Positions 8,125-17,169 are shown, counted from the first letter of the stretch. The stretch: 64,000 nt of DNA from Roseburia sp. 831b (GCF_001940165.2 NZ_CP135162.1:2414001-2478000), one strand, 5' to 3'. The notes: generated by a model not told the origin, from the letters alone. Program-made: numbers and translations.

Positions 8125-9497
8125 TACATGAATCCCTCCTCGTCTTTGTAAGATGCAGTATTACGATAGGTTACCAATGCAACGATTGCTAATACGATAA
8201 AGGTCATAATACCGATAACAGCACCTAAGTTGTAGTAGTTCTTATCGATGGTCAACTTGTACAACCAGGTAACAAGTAAGTCTGTCTTACCAGCGGTCGC
8301 CTCCACAGGAGTAGGGTTACCACCAGACAACAGGAAGATAACGTTAAAGTTGTTTACGTTTCCGGTAAACTGTGTAATCAGGTATGGTGTCATAACGAAT
8401 AACATGTATGGCAATGTAATCTTAAAGAATGTCTGAACCTGATTTGCACCGTCAATTTTTGCTGCTTCGTATAACTCAGCAGGAATGTTCTGTAAAATAC
8501 CGGTAACCTGAAGCATGGTATATGGAATACCAACCCAGATATTGATAATGATAACGGTTACACGAGCCCATGTTGCATTTGTAAAGAATGGCAACGCAGT
8601 GTCGATAAGACCATATTTAATTAACAATGTGTTTACGATACCGGTTGGCTGTAACATTGTTCTCATAATCAAAAGGGATACGAACTGAGGTACTGCGATG
8701 GATAATACAAAGCAGAATCTCCAGAATCCTTTTGCCTTTGTCTCCTTACGGTTGATTACAATCGCAAGAATCATACCAAGAATGTAGTTTGTTACAGTTG
8801 CAAGAACAGCCCAGCAAAGGGTCCATCCTAATACTGAATAGAATAACTTACCAATACTATCGCCAAAATTTAAGATTTTTGCAAAGTTTGCAAGTCCTAC
8901 CCAATCAAATAAAACAAGATGATCACCTACTTTACTGTAGTTGGTAAACGCCATGGTAATCATGAAAATAAGTGGTAAAATAGTGAAAACAAGTACACCT
9001 GTTAATGGTGCTGCAAGTAATAATTTATGTAAATTTTGATCAAACAAACTCTTGAAGTCTTCTTTAAATGTATTTAAGTGCTTGCCTTCTTTTGCAAGAA
9101 CTTCGGATTTATAAGAGCTCTTTACTGACTCTCTCCATACAATAATGAATCCTAATGTGATGAATATTGTTCCAATTCCGTATAATAACAAGAGTAAGGA
9201 CTGGTCTCCAGCCGTATATTCATAAATACTCTTTTTCTCGTTCCAAACTTTTTCCTGTTCTCTCCATCCAAGTGATGGGAGCATTGATAAATTATAAATA
9301 CCTGATTGAATCATGAACCAGATATAACCTACTTCGATTGCAAGAAACATAAGTCCTTTAAAGACCTGTTTATGCGCAATATTTCCTAAACCTAAAATAA
9401 GCATGGAAAGCTTTGTAATCGCATTTCCTTTTGTTAATGCATTTGTCACCGTATACGGCGTAGAAAATTCATTTTTCTTTTTCACAGCCTTCTTCAC
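8124..9497 (-). CDS. malF: Maltodextrin ABC transporter permease MalF
   Basis: 457 residues, the larger permease subunit. The N-terminal 150 residues hold extra hydrophobic segments (about 45-62 and 105-122) before the conserved core, then the permease loop E-A-A-K-I-D-G-A-N-x-x-Q-x-F near residues 345-360. It starts with GTG at 9497, preceded by a GAGGAGG ribosome site. It is 165 bp after malE, a gap that holds a stable hairpin and a phased TTTCGTA motif, and overlaps malG by one base. Partners are MalE outside, MalG in the membrane, and an ATPase not encoded here. Confidence 0.93.
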   Translation of the reverse strand: MKKAVKKKNEFSTPYTVTNALTKGNAITKLSMLILGLGNIAHKQVFKGLMFLAIEVGYIWFMIQSGIYNLSMLPSLGWREQEKVWNEKKSIYEYTAGDQSLLLLLYGIGTIFITLGFIIVWRESVKSSYKSEVLAKEGKHLNTFKEDFKSLFDQNLHKLLLAAPLTGVLVFTILPLIFMITMAFTNYSKVGDHLVLFDWVGLANFAKILNFGDSIGKLFYSVLGWTLCWAVLATVTNYILGMILAIVINRKETKAKGFWRFCFVLSIAVPQFVSLLIMRTMLQPTGIVNTLLIKYGLIDTALPFFTNATWARVTVIIINIWVGIPYTMLQVTGILQNIPAELYEAAKIDGANQVQTFFKITLPYMLFVMTPYLITQFTGNVNNFNVIFLLSGGNPTPVEATAGKTDLLVTWLYKLTIDKNYYNLGAVIGIMTFIVLAIVALVTYRNTASYKDEEGFM

Positions 9498-9563
9498 GTC
9501 GTTGGCCTCCTCATTTCTCTTTGCCAGCAGAAACGTCTACTGAATTTGCGGATAATTCCTAAT

Positions 9564-9580
9564 TTTCGTAATTTTTCGTA
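9564..9580 (-). promoter_or_regulatory. 10-bp-phased TTTCGTA motif upstream of malF
   Basis: TTTCGTA at 9564 and 9574 on the plus strand, 10 bp apart, 67 bp upstream of the malF start. It matches the motif before the debranching enzyme, malQ and glgC. It could mark an internal promoter for malFG. Confidence 0.4.
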
Positions 9581-9597
9581 ATCTATGATAGCAAGAC

Positions 9598-9625
9598 TTC
9601 CAGGGTACCCCCTGGTACCCTGGAA
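9598..9625 (-). promoter_or_regulatory. Stable intercistronic hairpin between malE and malF
   Basis: A perfect 12-bp stem with a 4-base loop (TTCCAGGGTACC / GGTACCCTGGAA), 38 bp after the malE stop, with no T-tract on the minus strand. It fits an mRNA-protecting hairpin that keeps malE message more abundant than malFG, as known in other binding-protein operons; partial termination is the alternative. Confidence 0.6.
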
Positions 9626-9662
9626 ACCCCCACCATCTTTCTTTTTATTTTGAAAAGATATC

Positions 9663-10961
9663 TTATTCTGCTGCAGCGTCTGTGTTCATTGCTGTGTTCA
9701 TGTCTTCTGTCTTCTCAGCTGCGTTGTCATGTGTAACATCTCCAGACTGGATAGCTTTACCCATGTTCTCTGCTGGTGACCAGTAGTTACCCATTGCAGA
9801 AACGAATGGCTGTGTGATAGATGTTCTATCATAAGTATCGTTCTGAGCTTCTACTACAGGATCATCTGTGATTGTAGCAAGTAAGTCTGTGTTACAAGGA
9901 ACTACGTTTCTCATCTCGTAATGAGCTTTCTGAGCATCAGAGCTTGTTAAGAACTGTGCTAAAGACATAGCTACCTGTGGGTTTTCTGTGTTAGGGTTAA
10001 CACCGATTGCTTTAGAACCAGCGAATGCCATCATCTGTCCTTCATTTCCGTCGATTGTTACAGTAGGAAGAGCTGCTGCTGCGAAATTATCGCCAAGAGC
10101 TTCTTTTACGTTCTCAGCATCCCAAGAACCAGAGAATACAGCGTTAACGCTTCCGTTTGCTAATCCAGAGATACCAGATCCATCAGCATCTACTACAAAG
10201 TTAGGATTTTTAACTAAGTCTACTAAGTAATCTGTAACAGCTGTTGCTTTGTCTCCACCGAAGTCGATTCCAGCAGATTCATCCATCTGGTCATCACCAA
10301 ATAATGTACAACCGTTAGCTACATAGAATGCCTGGATATACCATGAGTTTGTAAGAGGGAAAGAAACTTTTCCTTTTTCAAGCATGGTATCAAAGCTCTT
10401 GATATCGTCTTCTGAGAACACGCTCTTATCATAGTACATAAACCATGTATTTGTTGTGAATGGGAAACCATATACGCTTCCATCAATTGTTACAGAGTTT
10501 ACGATTGAATCAGAGTTTGTAGATTTAACAGAATCTAAGTAGCTTCCACCTAATTCAGAAAGTGCATTAGCTGCTACTAAGTCTGTAATGTTATCGTTTG
10601 CGAACATGTAAACATCAGCAGCGCCTTCAACGTCCTGAGTTACGTTTGCTTTTGCATCACCTTCTGGGCAAACACCATATTCAAATGTGATATCCCAGTT
10701 TGGATGAGCTTCGTTGAATGCCTGGCATTCCTGATCTAACCAGCCAGTATCCTGATCTTCCTGTGGGCTCCATACTGTGATGGTACCAGACCAAGCTTCT
10801 TCTTCTGCTGCGTCATCTGAGCTGCTAGCTGCTTCTGTGCTTGCTGCGCTGTTGTTGTCAGATGTTGTTGTGTTGTCTGCTGCGTCTTTGCTACCGCAAC
10901 CAGCTACCATAGTTGCTGTCATTGCTGCAATAAGCAATGCTGAAATTACTTTCTTTTTCAT
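9663..10961 (-). CDS. malE: Maltodextrin-binding lipoprotein MalE
   Basis: Captures maltose or maltodextrin outside the cell for MalFG. 432 residues when started at the ATG at 10961, which follows an AGGAGAGGA ribosome site; an in-frame codon at 11015 lacks one. A lipoprotein signal (M-K-K-K-V-I-S-A-L-L, lipobox A-G-C) is followed by an acidic Ser/Thr/Ala linker to about residue 55, then a family-1 solute-binding fold starting W-S-G-T-I-T-V-W-S-P. The C-terminal tail is again acidic and Ala-rich. It sits between malQ and malF. Confidence 0.93.
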   Translation of the reverse strand: MKKKVISALLIAAMTATMVAGCGSKDAADNTTTSDNNSAASTEAASSSDDAAEEEAWSGTITVWSPQEDQDTGWLDQECQAFNEAHPNWDITFEYGVCPEGDAKANVTQDVEGAADVYMFANDNITDLVAANALSELGGSYLDSVKSTNSDSIVNSVTIDGSVYGFPFTTNTWFMYYDKSVFSEDDIKSFDTMLEKGKVSFPLTNSWYIQAFYVANGCTLFGDDQMDESAGIDFGGDKATAVTDYLVDLVKNPNFVVDADGSGISGLANGSVNAVFSGSWDAENVKEALGDNFAAAALPTVTIDGNEGQMMAFAGSKAIGVNPNTENPQVAMSLAQFLTSSDAQKAHYEMRNVVPCNTDLLATITDDPVVEAQNDTYDRTSITQPFVSAMGNYWSPAENMGKAIQSGDVTHDNAAEKTEDMNTAMNTDAAAE

Positions 10962-11042
10962 TTCGTTCCTCTCCTTTTCATAATAAAAAGTATTTATATA
11001 AAATGCCCCACGCATTTCATATCAGCATTAAAATGTTTTGTA

Positions 11043-12539
11043 CTAGCGCCGATATACGGAAGCTAGCGTTCGAATCCATGCTTTCCGCTCTTCGCTGATT
11101 GTGTCTGTACCAATTCTCCAACGCCAGTTTTTTCCGACTGTGGATGGTGCATTCATTCGGGCTTCATTTCCAAGTTTTAACAAGTCCTGCATCTGGATAA
11201 TCACAACATCCGCGATACTTCCATACGCCGCCCGGATTAAGGCATCCGGTATATCCTCTTTACATCGGATATTTAAGTACTCATACAGATAAGCCAGTTC
11301 GTAATCCGTCTTATCGTGGAAATAACCCACAATGGTTTCGTTATCATGCGTTCCCGCATAGACAACCAGGTTGTTGTCAACGTAATTATGAGGTAAATGT
11401 TCATTTGCCGTATCATCGTCAAATGCAAACATTAAAATCTTAATTCCCGGCCAGCCCATCCGGTTCATCAGCTTTTTCACTCCCGGAATCGGTGTCCTGA
11501 GTCCCACATCTTCTACAATAACATGTGTATCTCCTAATACTTCTTCCATCGCGTCTGTCAGCTTTTTCCCTGGTCCCTTGGACCATTTACCGTTTTTGGC
11601 TGTCGGTGCGTCATTCGGAATCGTATAATATCTTACAATTCCTACAAAGTGGTCCAAACGAATGATGTTAAACAACTGTGCATTTTCTTTCATCCGCTTT
11701 TTCCACCAGTCGAAGCCATCTGCCTCCATTCGGTTCCAGTCGTAAATCGGGCTGCCCCATTTCTGACCTTCCTCTGTAAAAGAATCTGGTGGAACACCTG
11801 CAACACCATTTGGTGTGCCGTCCTCATTCAACAGGAATAAATCTCTGTGTGCCCAGACATCCATGCTGTCAAGCGCCACATAAAACGGAAGATCTCCGAT
11901 AATGGAGACTCCTCTGTTATTTGCATATTGCTTTAAGTCTCCCCATTGTTTGAAGAACTCATACTGTAAAAATTTCCAAAACAAAATCTCATTATGTAGG
12001 ATTTTTGAATATTCCTTTAATGCTTCCGGATTCCGGTCTCTTAACGAGGCGTCCCAGCTTAGCCATTCATGTCCGTCAAAATGATACTTGAGTGCCATGA
12101 ACAATGCATAATCTTCTAACCAGTATTTTGTCTCTTCCTGGAACAGAACAAACGCCGGATTGTTTCCATCGAAACGTTCATATGCAATCTGTAAAACCTT
12201 AAATCGGTTCTCATAAATGGTTGCATAATCAATGTCTGCCTCATCGGTTCCCCAATTGTAACTTCGAATCTCTGTCTTCGTCAGTAATCCTTCTGTTGCC
12301 AGATCATCTAAATCAATCAGGTACGGATTCCCCGCAAATGCGGAAAGTGATTGATACGGGCTATCGCCAAAACTGGTTGGTCCAATCGGAAGAACCTGCC
12401 AATAGCTCTGTTTCAAATCAACCAAAAGATCTACAAACCGATATGCAGCATCTCCAAGAGTACCTATACCGTAGGAAGATGGAAGACTTGTAATCGCCAG
12501 CAGTATACCTGCTCCTCTGGTTAATTCTTTCGCCTTCAA
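11043..12539 (-). CDS. malQ: 4-alpha-glucanotransferase (amylomaltase, GH77)
   Basis: Transfers glucan segments between maltodextrins in the cytoplasm so that maltose and short dextrins become usable by phosphorylase. 498 residues, the typical Gram-positive length. GH77 features include G-I-L-L-A-I-T-S-L-P-S near the start, R-L-D-H-F-V-G with the nucleophile Asp in the middle, V-E-D-V-G-L with the general acid, and Y-A-G-T-H-D-N-E-T near residue 390. The start is TTG at 12539 with a GGGGGA site upstream. First gene of the mal locus, divergent from the lacI-type gene, behind a strong promoter. Confidence 0.93.
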   Translation of the reverse strand: MKAKELTRGAGILLAITSLPSSYGIGTLGDAAYRFVDLLVDLKQSYWQVLPIGPTSFGDSPYQSLSAFAGNPYLIDLDDLATEGLLTKTEIRSYNWGTDEADIDYATIYENRFKVLQIAYERFDGNNPAFVLFQEETKYWLEDYALFMALKYHFDGHEWLSWDASLRDRNPEALKEYSKILHNEILFWKFLQYEFFKQWGDLKQYANNRGVSIIGDLPFYVALDSMDVWAHRDLFLLNEDGTPNGVAGVPPDSFTEEGQKWGSPIYDWNRMEADGFDWWKKRMKENAQLFNIIRLDHFVGIVRYYTIPNDAPTAKNGKWSKGPGKKLTDAMEEVLGDTHVIVEDVGLRTPIPGVKKLMNRMGWPGIKILMFAFDDDTANEHLPHNYVDNNLVVYAGTHDNETIVGYFHDKTDYELAYLYEYLNIRCKEDIPDALIRAAYGSIADVVIIQMQDLLKLGNEARMNAPSTVGKNWRWRIGTDTISEERKAWIRTLASVYRR

Positions 12540-12582
12540 GATGATTTCCCCCAGTTTTTAAAAGTATCGTTTGGTTTTGCTA

Positions 12583-12628
12583 CGAAACTTTCGGAAATTC
12601 TTTTGAGTTTGTTTCGTAAATTTTCGTA
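12583..12628 (-). promoter_or_regulatory. Operator-like motifs in the malQ leader
   Basis: TTTCGTA at 12612 and 12622 (10 bp apart) lies just after the predicted malQ transcription start, the place expected for a repressor. Further down, CGAAACTTTCG (12583-12593) is an exact palindrome around one base, the form expected for a LacI-family operator. The neighbouring LacI-type protein is the natural candidate for the palindrome. Confidence 0.45.
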
Positions 12629-12637
12629 TCTGAGTTA

Positions 12638-12666
12638 ATTTTATAATTATTAACGCTTTTTGTCAA
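12638..12666 (-). promoter_or_regulatory. malQ promoter
   Basis: On the minus strand, a perfect -35 TTGACA (12661-12666), a 17-bp spacer and -10 TAAAAT (12638-12643). It would drive malQ and probably malE onward. Confidence 0.8.
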
Positions 12667-12699
12667 CGAATTTGCGATGTTTGACAACGATTTTGCCAT
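12661..12699. repeat. 18-bp direct repeat overlapping the malQ -35 box
   Basis: TGTCAACGAATTTGCGAT (12661-12678) and TGACAACGATTTTGCCAT (12682-12699) match at 15 of 18 positions, 21 bp (two helical turns) apart. The copy nearer malQ covers its -35 box. The rest of 12540-12905 is AT-rich with no ORF. Confidence 0.6.
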
Positions 12700-12791
12700 T
12701 TTTACTGTTTTTTAGGTGCGATTTTTGTACAAAATAACAATTGAATCTTCCTTTTTTTTCGAAAATCCGCTTTTTCTTTATTCAATTACGC

Positions 12792-12820
12792 TTGTAAATC
12801 CGTTTTTTCTTCTATATAAT
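12792..12820 (+). promoter_or_regulatory. Promoter of the lacI-type gene
   Basis: -35 TTGTAA (12792-12797), 17-bp spacer, perfect -10 TATAAT (12815-12820), 85 bp before the start codon. A GGTA-4-TACC inverted repeat (12862-12873) in the leader could be an autoregulatory site. Confidence 0.8.
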
Positions 12821-12905
12821 GGAAGTATCACAATCATTTTTTTATTATATTTGCATATCACGGTAGTATTACCAATCGATAAATTTTTGCAAACAGAGGA
12901 AAATT

Positions 12906-13937
12906 ATGGCTACAATAAAAGATATTGCCAATCGGCTTGGAGTATCCGTCAGTACTGTTTCAAAAGGATTAAACGGAGCAAGCGACATCAGCGACGAACT
13001 TCGCCAGATGGTTCTTGACACGGCAGTCGAAATGGGGTACGCAACAAAGAAATCAAAAAAAGAAGAAAACCGCAAACTTTGCATCTTCATCGAAAATATG
13101 GATTACGAAACCAACAATCAGTTTGGTTATGAAATTGTACTCGGTTTTAAGCAGAATGCATTCCGGCATAAATGGGACGTTACGGTCGTACCGGTAACAC
13201 CATCTTTCCAGCTTGCCGAAAAATATGATACTTATATGTTAAAAAATGGCTACTGTGGCGCATTCCTTCTGGGATTTGCACTCCATGATGAATGGATGAA
13301 ACAGTTAGAGACCACAACCATGCCAACGGTTCTTTTTGATAACCACATCAAGAAGAATCCGAATGTGTGTTACATTGGAACCGACAACTATGAAGGTATT
13401 GACATCGCCATAGACCATCTTTACACGCTTGGTCATAAAAAGATTGCCTTCTTAAACGGTTCGCTTCATTCAATGGTTTCCGAGCAGCGCCAGGAAGCAT
13501 ATTATCAGAGCATGAAGGCTCATGGTCTTGAAATCAAGGAATCTTTAACTGCATACGGTTATTACGTTGCGGACAGTGCCAAATATCATGTACCAACCTT
13601 TTTAGGCGAGGGCGCAACTGCGATTCTTTGTGGTAACGATTTGATTGCATCCGGTGTCATTACCGAATGTCAGCTTCGCGGTTTCCGTGTTCCAGAGGAC
13701 ATCAGTGTCATTGGATTCGATGATATCCCGATTTCTTCCATGTTGGAGCCACCGCTGACAACCGTCCACCAGGAACGTGGTGAACTCGGCAAATGTGCTT
13801 ATGTCATTTTGAATTCACTGATTCACCATATCTCAATCAGCAAAACATTGATTCGTCCCCAGTTAATTGAACGTGAATCAACTGCCCGCTGTCAGGCTCC
13901 TATCGTAACAAAGGGATTGCTTTCCAAGCAGGAATAA
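12906..13937 (+). CDS. LacI-family transcription regulator of the mal locus
   Basis: 343 residues, normal LacI/MalR length. The N-terminal helix-turn-helix (A-T-I-K-D-I-A-N-R-L-G-V-S-V-S-T-V-S-K-G-L-N-G) has K-G where R-V or R-A is commoner, so its operator may differ slightly. A periplasmic-binding-protein-like sugar-sensing domain follows from about residue 60, with the usual G-F-D-D-I-P motif near 265 and L-T-T-V-H near 280. ATG at 12906 after AGAGGA. Divergent from malQ, so it most likely represses or activates the mal genes in response to maltose or maltodextrin; the ligand is inferred only from position. Confidence 0.92.
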   Translation: MATIKDIANRLGVSVSTVSKGLNGASDISDELRQMVLDTAVEMGYATKKSKKEENRKLCIFIENMDYETNNQFGYEIVLGFKQNAFRHKWDVTVVPVTPSFQLAEKYDTYMLKNGYCGAFLLGFALHDEWMKQLETTTMPTVLFDNHIKKNPNVCYIGTDNYEGIDIAIDHLYTLGHKKIAFLNGSLHSMVSEQRQEAYYQSMKAHGLEIKESLTAYGYYVADSAKYHVPTFLGEGATAILCGNDLIASGVITECQLRGFRVPEDISVIGFDDIPISSMLEPPLTTVHQERGELGKCAYVILNSLIHHISISKTLIRPQLIERESTARCQAPIVTKGLLSKQE

Positions 13938-13960
13938 ATGATTTTATTCAGACTGTAATA

Positions 13961-14019
13961 GAAAAAAGAACCGGCATAAAAGTCAATTTTGAAATTACTT
14001 TTATGCCGGTTCTTTTTTC
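13961..14019. terminator. Strong terminator after the lacI-type gene
   Basis: A perfect 23-bp stem (13961-13983 with 13997-14019) with a 13-base loop. Both ends carry A/T runs (GAAAAAAGAACC ... GGTTCTTTTTTC), so it can work in both directions. Confidence 0.95.
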
Positions 14020-14030
14020 TTTTGTCCAGG

Positions 14031-14215
14031 CAATTTATCGCTGCCTATTCCTTCTTCTTGTCTCTTTTCAGGCAGCTTATCACTGCCGGTTCTTATTTTC
14101 TTATTTTAACAGCTTATCACTGCTGGTCCCTTTTTCTTATTTTAACAGCTTATCACTGCTGGTCTCTTTTTCTTATTTATTTGGGGTATCATCATTTATC
14201 ACTGCTATTTTTTAT
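14031..14215. repeat. Degenerate 36-46 bp tandem repeat of small hairpins
   Basis: Five units centred on TTATC (14035, 14077, 14114, 14150, 14196), spaced 42, 37, 36 and 46 bp. The best unit is (CAG)CTTATCACTGCTGGT plus a T-rich tail ending CTTATTTT. Several units form small stems (GGCAG/CTGCC, CAGC/GCTG) followed by T-runs, so the array looks like serial weak terminators. The second unit repeats GCCGGTTCTT from the preceding terminator. Confidence 0.75.
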
Positions 14216-14236
14216 TATCGTGCCAGGCTTTCGCTC

Positions 14237-16369
14237 TTAAATCACAAATTTCTGTAACATCGTTGCAAGCTCCTCTGCCTGTGCTGCCAGTTTATTGGAC
14301 GCACTCTCGAGCTCTGTGACCGCATCACTTTGTGTCTGGGCTGCTGTGTACACAGTCTTCGAACCGGATGCCGTCTGTGCAGAAATTGAAGAAATACTTT
14401 CAATTGCAGATAATGTAGTGGCACGCGCACGATCCATATTCTCTACATTAGAGTTAATCATGTTAAGCGAATCCATAAGAGAATCCACCTTCTTGTCAAT
14501 TTTTTCAAAAGAACCTGTGGTATAATTTACTGCCTCTTCCTGGCTCTTTACAATCTCTTCTGCCTTCTTTGCAACCGTAACAACATCACCGGTACCGGCA
14601 ATAATCTCTTCTACAATATGTTCTATCTCAGAAGCAGAATTCATAGACTGGTCTGCAAGCTTCTTAATCTCTTCCGCAACTACCGCAAACCCTCTTCCGG
14701 CCTCACCGGCACGTGCCGCCTCAATGGAAGCATTCAGCGACAAAAGGTTCGTTTCTTCTGCAATTTCATTGATTGTATTGATAATTTTGCCGATGGAACG
14801 TGATTTTTCCTCTAATTCCTGAATTGCAATAATTACATGTGAGGTTACCTCTGTCGTAGAAGCTGCACTGCGATTTAATTCTTCCATCGAATTGATTCCG
14901 GAAGCAATTGCCTCGCCTGTGGCATCAGTCAATTCACTAATCTGCGCAGCACTCTCAGACATGAATCCAATTTTCTGGGAAAGAGAATCCATCTGCTCTA
15001 AACAGTCTGCGGAATCCGTGTCAAGTTTTGATGTTCCGGTCTCAATTTCCGAGATTGCATCCTTGATTCCATCTGAAGTCTGAATAAATGTTCCGGTAGA
15101 TTCTGCGACCTGTCCCGCTGCCTCCGCAAGCTCCGCACTTGCCTCGGTCACATTTGTAATCAGCTCCTTCATGCTTGTCACCATGTCGGTAATTCCCTCT
15201 GCAAGCAGTTTAAATTCATCTTTTCTTTTCGTTGTAACCGAAACAGTAAGATTTCCTTTTCCAATTTTCTTAAGATTATGCACCATCTTATTGATTGCAC
15301 GTCCATAGGAGCTTGCAATCAGGTTTCCTAAAACAATTGCAACCAGGCATGCCACAACTACAAATGCAATTGTAATCTTTTTGATATTAGCGACCTTTGC
15401 AATTACATTTGCCTCTGGAATCAGTGTACAAATCATTGCACTTCTTCCCTCAATTCTTGCATACAGGAACAAATACTTTTCACCGTCATACTGCACATAT
15501 TCAGCACCTTTTCCATCTTCTGCCTCACATGCTTTCTGGTAAAAGTCTGTGCCATAAAAAACAGTCTCTGAGGATGTTTCCCCATCTTTTTTGACATACT
15601 CTGTTCCATCCTGTGTCACAAGGCTTACCATGCTGCCTGCTCCACCATCCAGTGAGGATAACGTGTCTTCGATACAGGCTTTATCTATATCCACAACCAT
15701 AAGTGCCTTTGCACCATTTAGATAGCGAACCAGTCTTGCGCCATATTTATCACTTGATGTACCCATTTTTTCATCTGTCTCGCACTGGTTTCCAAGCAGG
15801 TAAAAATTGTATTTATCACCTTTTACAATCTGCCCCTGCGTACTGGATAGATAGTCCGAATACAAAGAGTCCCCACTGCACTTTGCTGTTGTAATCACCG
15901 GCTCAGAATCCGATAAGAAATAAATATTCGACACCATTTTATCGGTTGTCACTGTCTTATTGAGCGTGTCCTGATATTTTTTCTTAACGCTGTCATGTTT
16001 TACCTTATCCTTATCCAACAATCCCTTATAATACTGTAACATGGAATCGTCGTTGATATACTCTTTATAATTCAGCTGTACGGTGTCAAACACTAAGGAC
16101 AGATACTGTTCCATCATCTGCATGGTCTGGTTAACCGAATTCTCATAACTGCTGACAACGGATGCGGATGCGTTTTGAAATGATGTCACACCTAAGAGGA
16201 TAATAAACACAACCGGTATTAAGAATGCTGCAATGAGTCGACACTGAATTCCTCGAAAAAAAGGAACTCCGTTTTTCTTTTCTTCTTTCTTTTCCTGACG
16301 CATTGATTTGCGCAGACTCTTTACCTGACTTTTGGTCTGGTTCTTTGCCTGACTCTTCTCTTTTTTCAT
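14237..16369 (-). CDS. Methyl-accepting chemotaxis protein
   Basis: Senses a stimulus outside the cell and controls CheA. 710 residues. A very basic Lys/Gln/Ser-rich cytoplasmic tail (1-40) comes first, then a membrane helix (about 42-68), a large extracellular sensing domain of about 250 residues, a second helix (about 330-352), HAMP, and a long signalling coiled coil with the hallmark tip [20 protein letters not shown] near residue 540. No C-terminal CheR-tethering pentapeptide. The ligand cannot be read. It sits beside the mal locus and has a loose version of the TTTCG motif upstream, so a sugar role is possible but unproven. Confidence 0.93.
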   Translation of the reverse strand: MKKEKSQAKNQTKSQVKSLRKSMRQEKKEEKKNGVPFFRGIQCRLIAAFLIPVVFIILLGVTSFQNASASVVSSYENSVNQTMQMMEQYLSLVFDTVQLNYKEYINDDSMLQYYKGLLDKDKVKHDSVKKKYQDTLNKTVTTDKMVSNIYFLSDSEPVITTAKCSGDSLYSDYLSSTQGQIVKGDKYNFYLLGNQCETDEKMGTSSDKYGARLVRYLNGAKALMVVDIDKACIEDTLSSLDGGAGSMVSLVTQDGTEYVKKDGETSSETVFYGTDFYQKACEAEDGKGAEYVQYDGEKYLFLYARIEGRSAMICTLIPEANVIAKVANIKKITIAFVVVACLVAIVLGNLIASSYGRAINKMVHNLKKIGKGNLTVSVTTKRKDEFKLLAEGITDMVTSMKELITNVTEASAELAEAAGQVAESTGTFIQTSDGIKDAISEIETGTSKLDTDSADCLEQMDSLSQKIGFMSESAAQISELTDATGEAIASGINSMEELNRSAASTTEVTSHVIIAIQELEEKSRSIGKIINTINEIAEETNLLSLNASIEAARAGEAGRGFAVVAEEIKKLADQSMNSASEIEHIVEEIIAGTGDVVTVAKKAEEIVKSQEEAVNYTTGSFEKIDKKVDSLMDSLNMINSNVENMDRARATTLSAIESISSISAQTASGSKTVYTAAQTQSDAVTELESASNKLAAQAEELATMLQKFVI

Positions 16370-16448
16370 GGTACAATCCCTCTCTTTTACTCAAATCGTC
16401 ATGGTCCCTCTTTACCATAACTTTCCATTTATGCCATCTTAACAAATT

Positions 16449-16510
16449 TTTCGTCAGAATACTACCCGTTTTCGACATTTTCGTCATTATTTACGAAATT
16501 CATCGAAAAA
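16449..16510 (-). promoter_or_regulatory. Clustered TTTCG boxes upstream of the chemoreceptor
   Basis: TTTCGTC (16449), TTTCGAC (16470) and TTTCGTC (16479) on the plus strand, then TACGAAA (16492) and TCGAAAA inverted. Spacing is less regular (21 and 9 bp) than upstream of the glycogen genes, so membership of the same motif is tentative. Confidence 0.3.
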
Positions 16511-16588
16511 TATATTGCTCTGCCCGCTTTATTTTTGTTGTTTTTTCTGTATAACTGAATTGGGATTTTCTGGAGAGTATTTTTTTCA

Positions 16589-16848
16589 CTTTAGGTGTTT
16601 TTTGACAGCTTGCTTATTTTCTACTCCATGGGCTTTCTTGCTTTAGGTGTTTTTTCTCACTTTGTTCTTTTTCTACTCTAATGGGTATCTCTTCACCTGG
16701 CTGTTTTAGGTGTTTTTGAAACATCCATGCAATTTCGCCTCCAATTACGAAAGTTCAATAGATTGAAAAATTGACTTTTCTTAGAAAAACACCTAATCCT
16801 ATTTGTTTATTAGAGTAATATTTTTAAATTTTTCTTGAAAACACCTAA
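16589..16848. repeat. Repeat region built on TTTAGGTGTTTTT, direct and inverted copies
   Basis: Within a gene-free 580-bp stretch, TTTAGGTGTTTTT occurs at 16590, 16642 and 16705 on the plus strand, and its complement AAAACACCTAA at 16786 and 16838. CTACTC(T)AATGGG-type boxes lie between the direct copies (about 16621 and 16672), and an inverted partner TTAGAGTA lies at 16810. The third and second direct copies can pair with the first and second inverted ones, giving a long imperfect hairpin. No ORF. The rest of 16370-16588 shows only the TTTCG boxes. Confidence 0.65.
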
Positions 16849-16902
16849 CGGAGTTAAACATCACTAAAGAATTGCAAAAAGACATGTAATAGAGTCAAAC
16901 GC

Positions 16903-16936
16903 AAAAAAAGACATCTTCCCGCAAGAAGATGTCTTT
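16903..16936 (-). terminator. Terminator after tRNA-Leu
   Basis: On the minus strand a 12-bp stem AAAGACATCTTC / GAAGATGTCTTT with a 6-base loop, then TTTTG. Confidence 0.9.
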
Positions 16937-16949
16937 CTCATTCTGGTAA

Positions 16950-17033
16950 TGCCGGCGACCGGAATCGAACCGGTACGATGTCGCCACCACAGGATTTTAA
17001 GTCCTGCGCGTCTGCCAGTTCCGCCACGCCGGC
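16950..17033 (-). tRNA. tRNA-Leu (TAA)
   Basis: 84 nt, class II with a long variable arm. Acceptor GCCGGCG pairs with CGCCGGC, anticodon loop CTTAAAA gives TAA, T loop GGTTCGATTCC, no encoded CCA. Confidence 0.96.
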
Positions 17034-17051
17034 ATGCAATAAAATTGCAAA

Positions 17052-17133
17052 TGGGCAGAGGTGGATTCGAACCACCGAAGCAAATTGCAGCAGATTTACA
17101 GTCTGTCCCCTTTGGCCACTCGGGAATCTGCCC
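17052..17133 (-). tRNA. tRNA-Tyr (GTA)
   Basis: 82 nt, class II with a long variable arm as usual for bacterial tRNA-Tyr. Acceptor GGGCAGA pairs with TCTGCCC, anticodon loop CTGTAAA gives GTA, T loop GGTTCGAATCC, no encoded CCA. Transcribed before tRNA-Leu, 18 bp apart. Confidence 0.96.
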
Positions 17134-17169
17134 ATTCATGTCTGACAATAATTGTCCTGACAAGATAAA

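Noticed and set aside
12862..12873. GGTA-GTAT-TACC as a certain LacI operator
   Set aside because: A 4-bp arm is too short to be convincing alone; kept as a remark under the promoter.
14031..14215. CRISPR array
   Set aside because: Units vary in length (36-46 bp) and sequence, with no constant repeat, no unique spacers and no cas genes.
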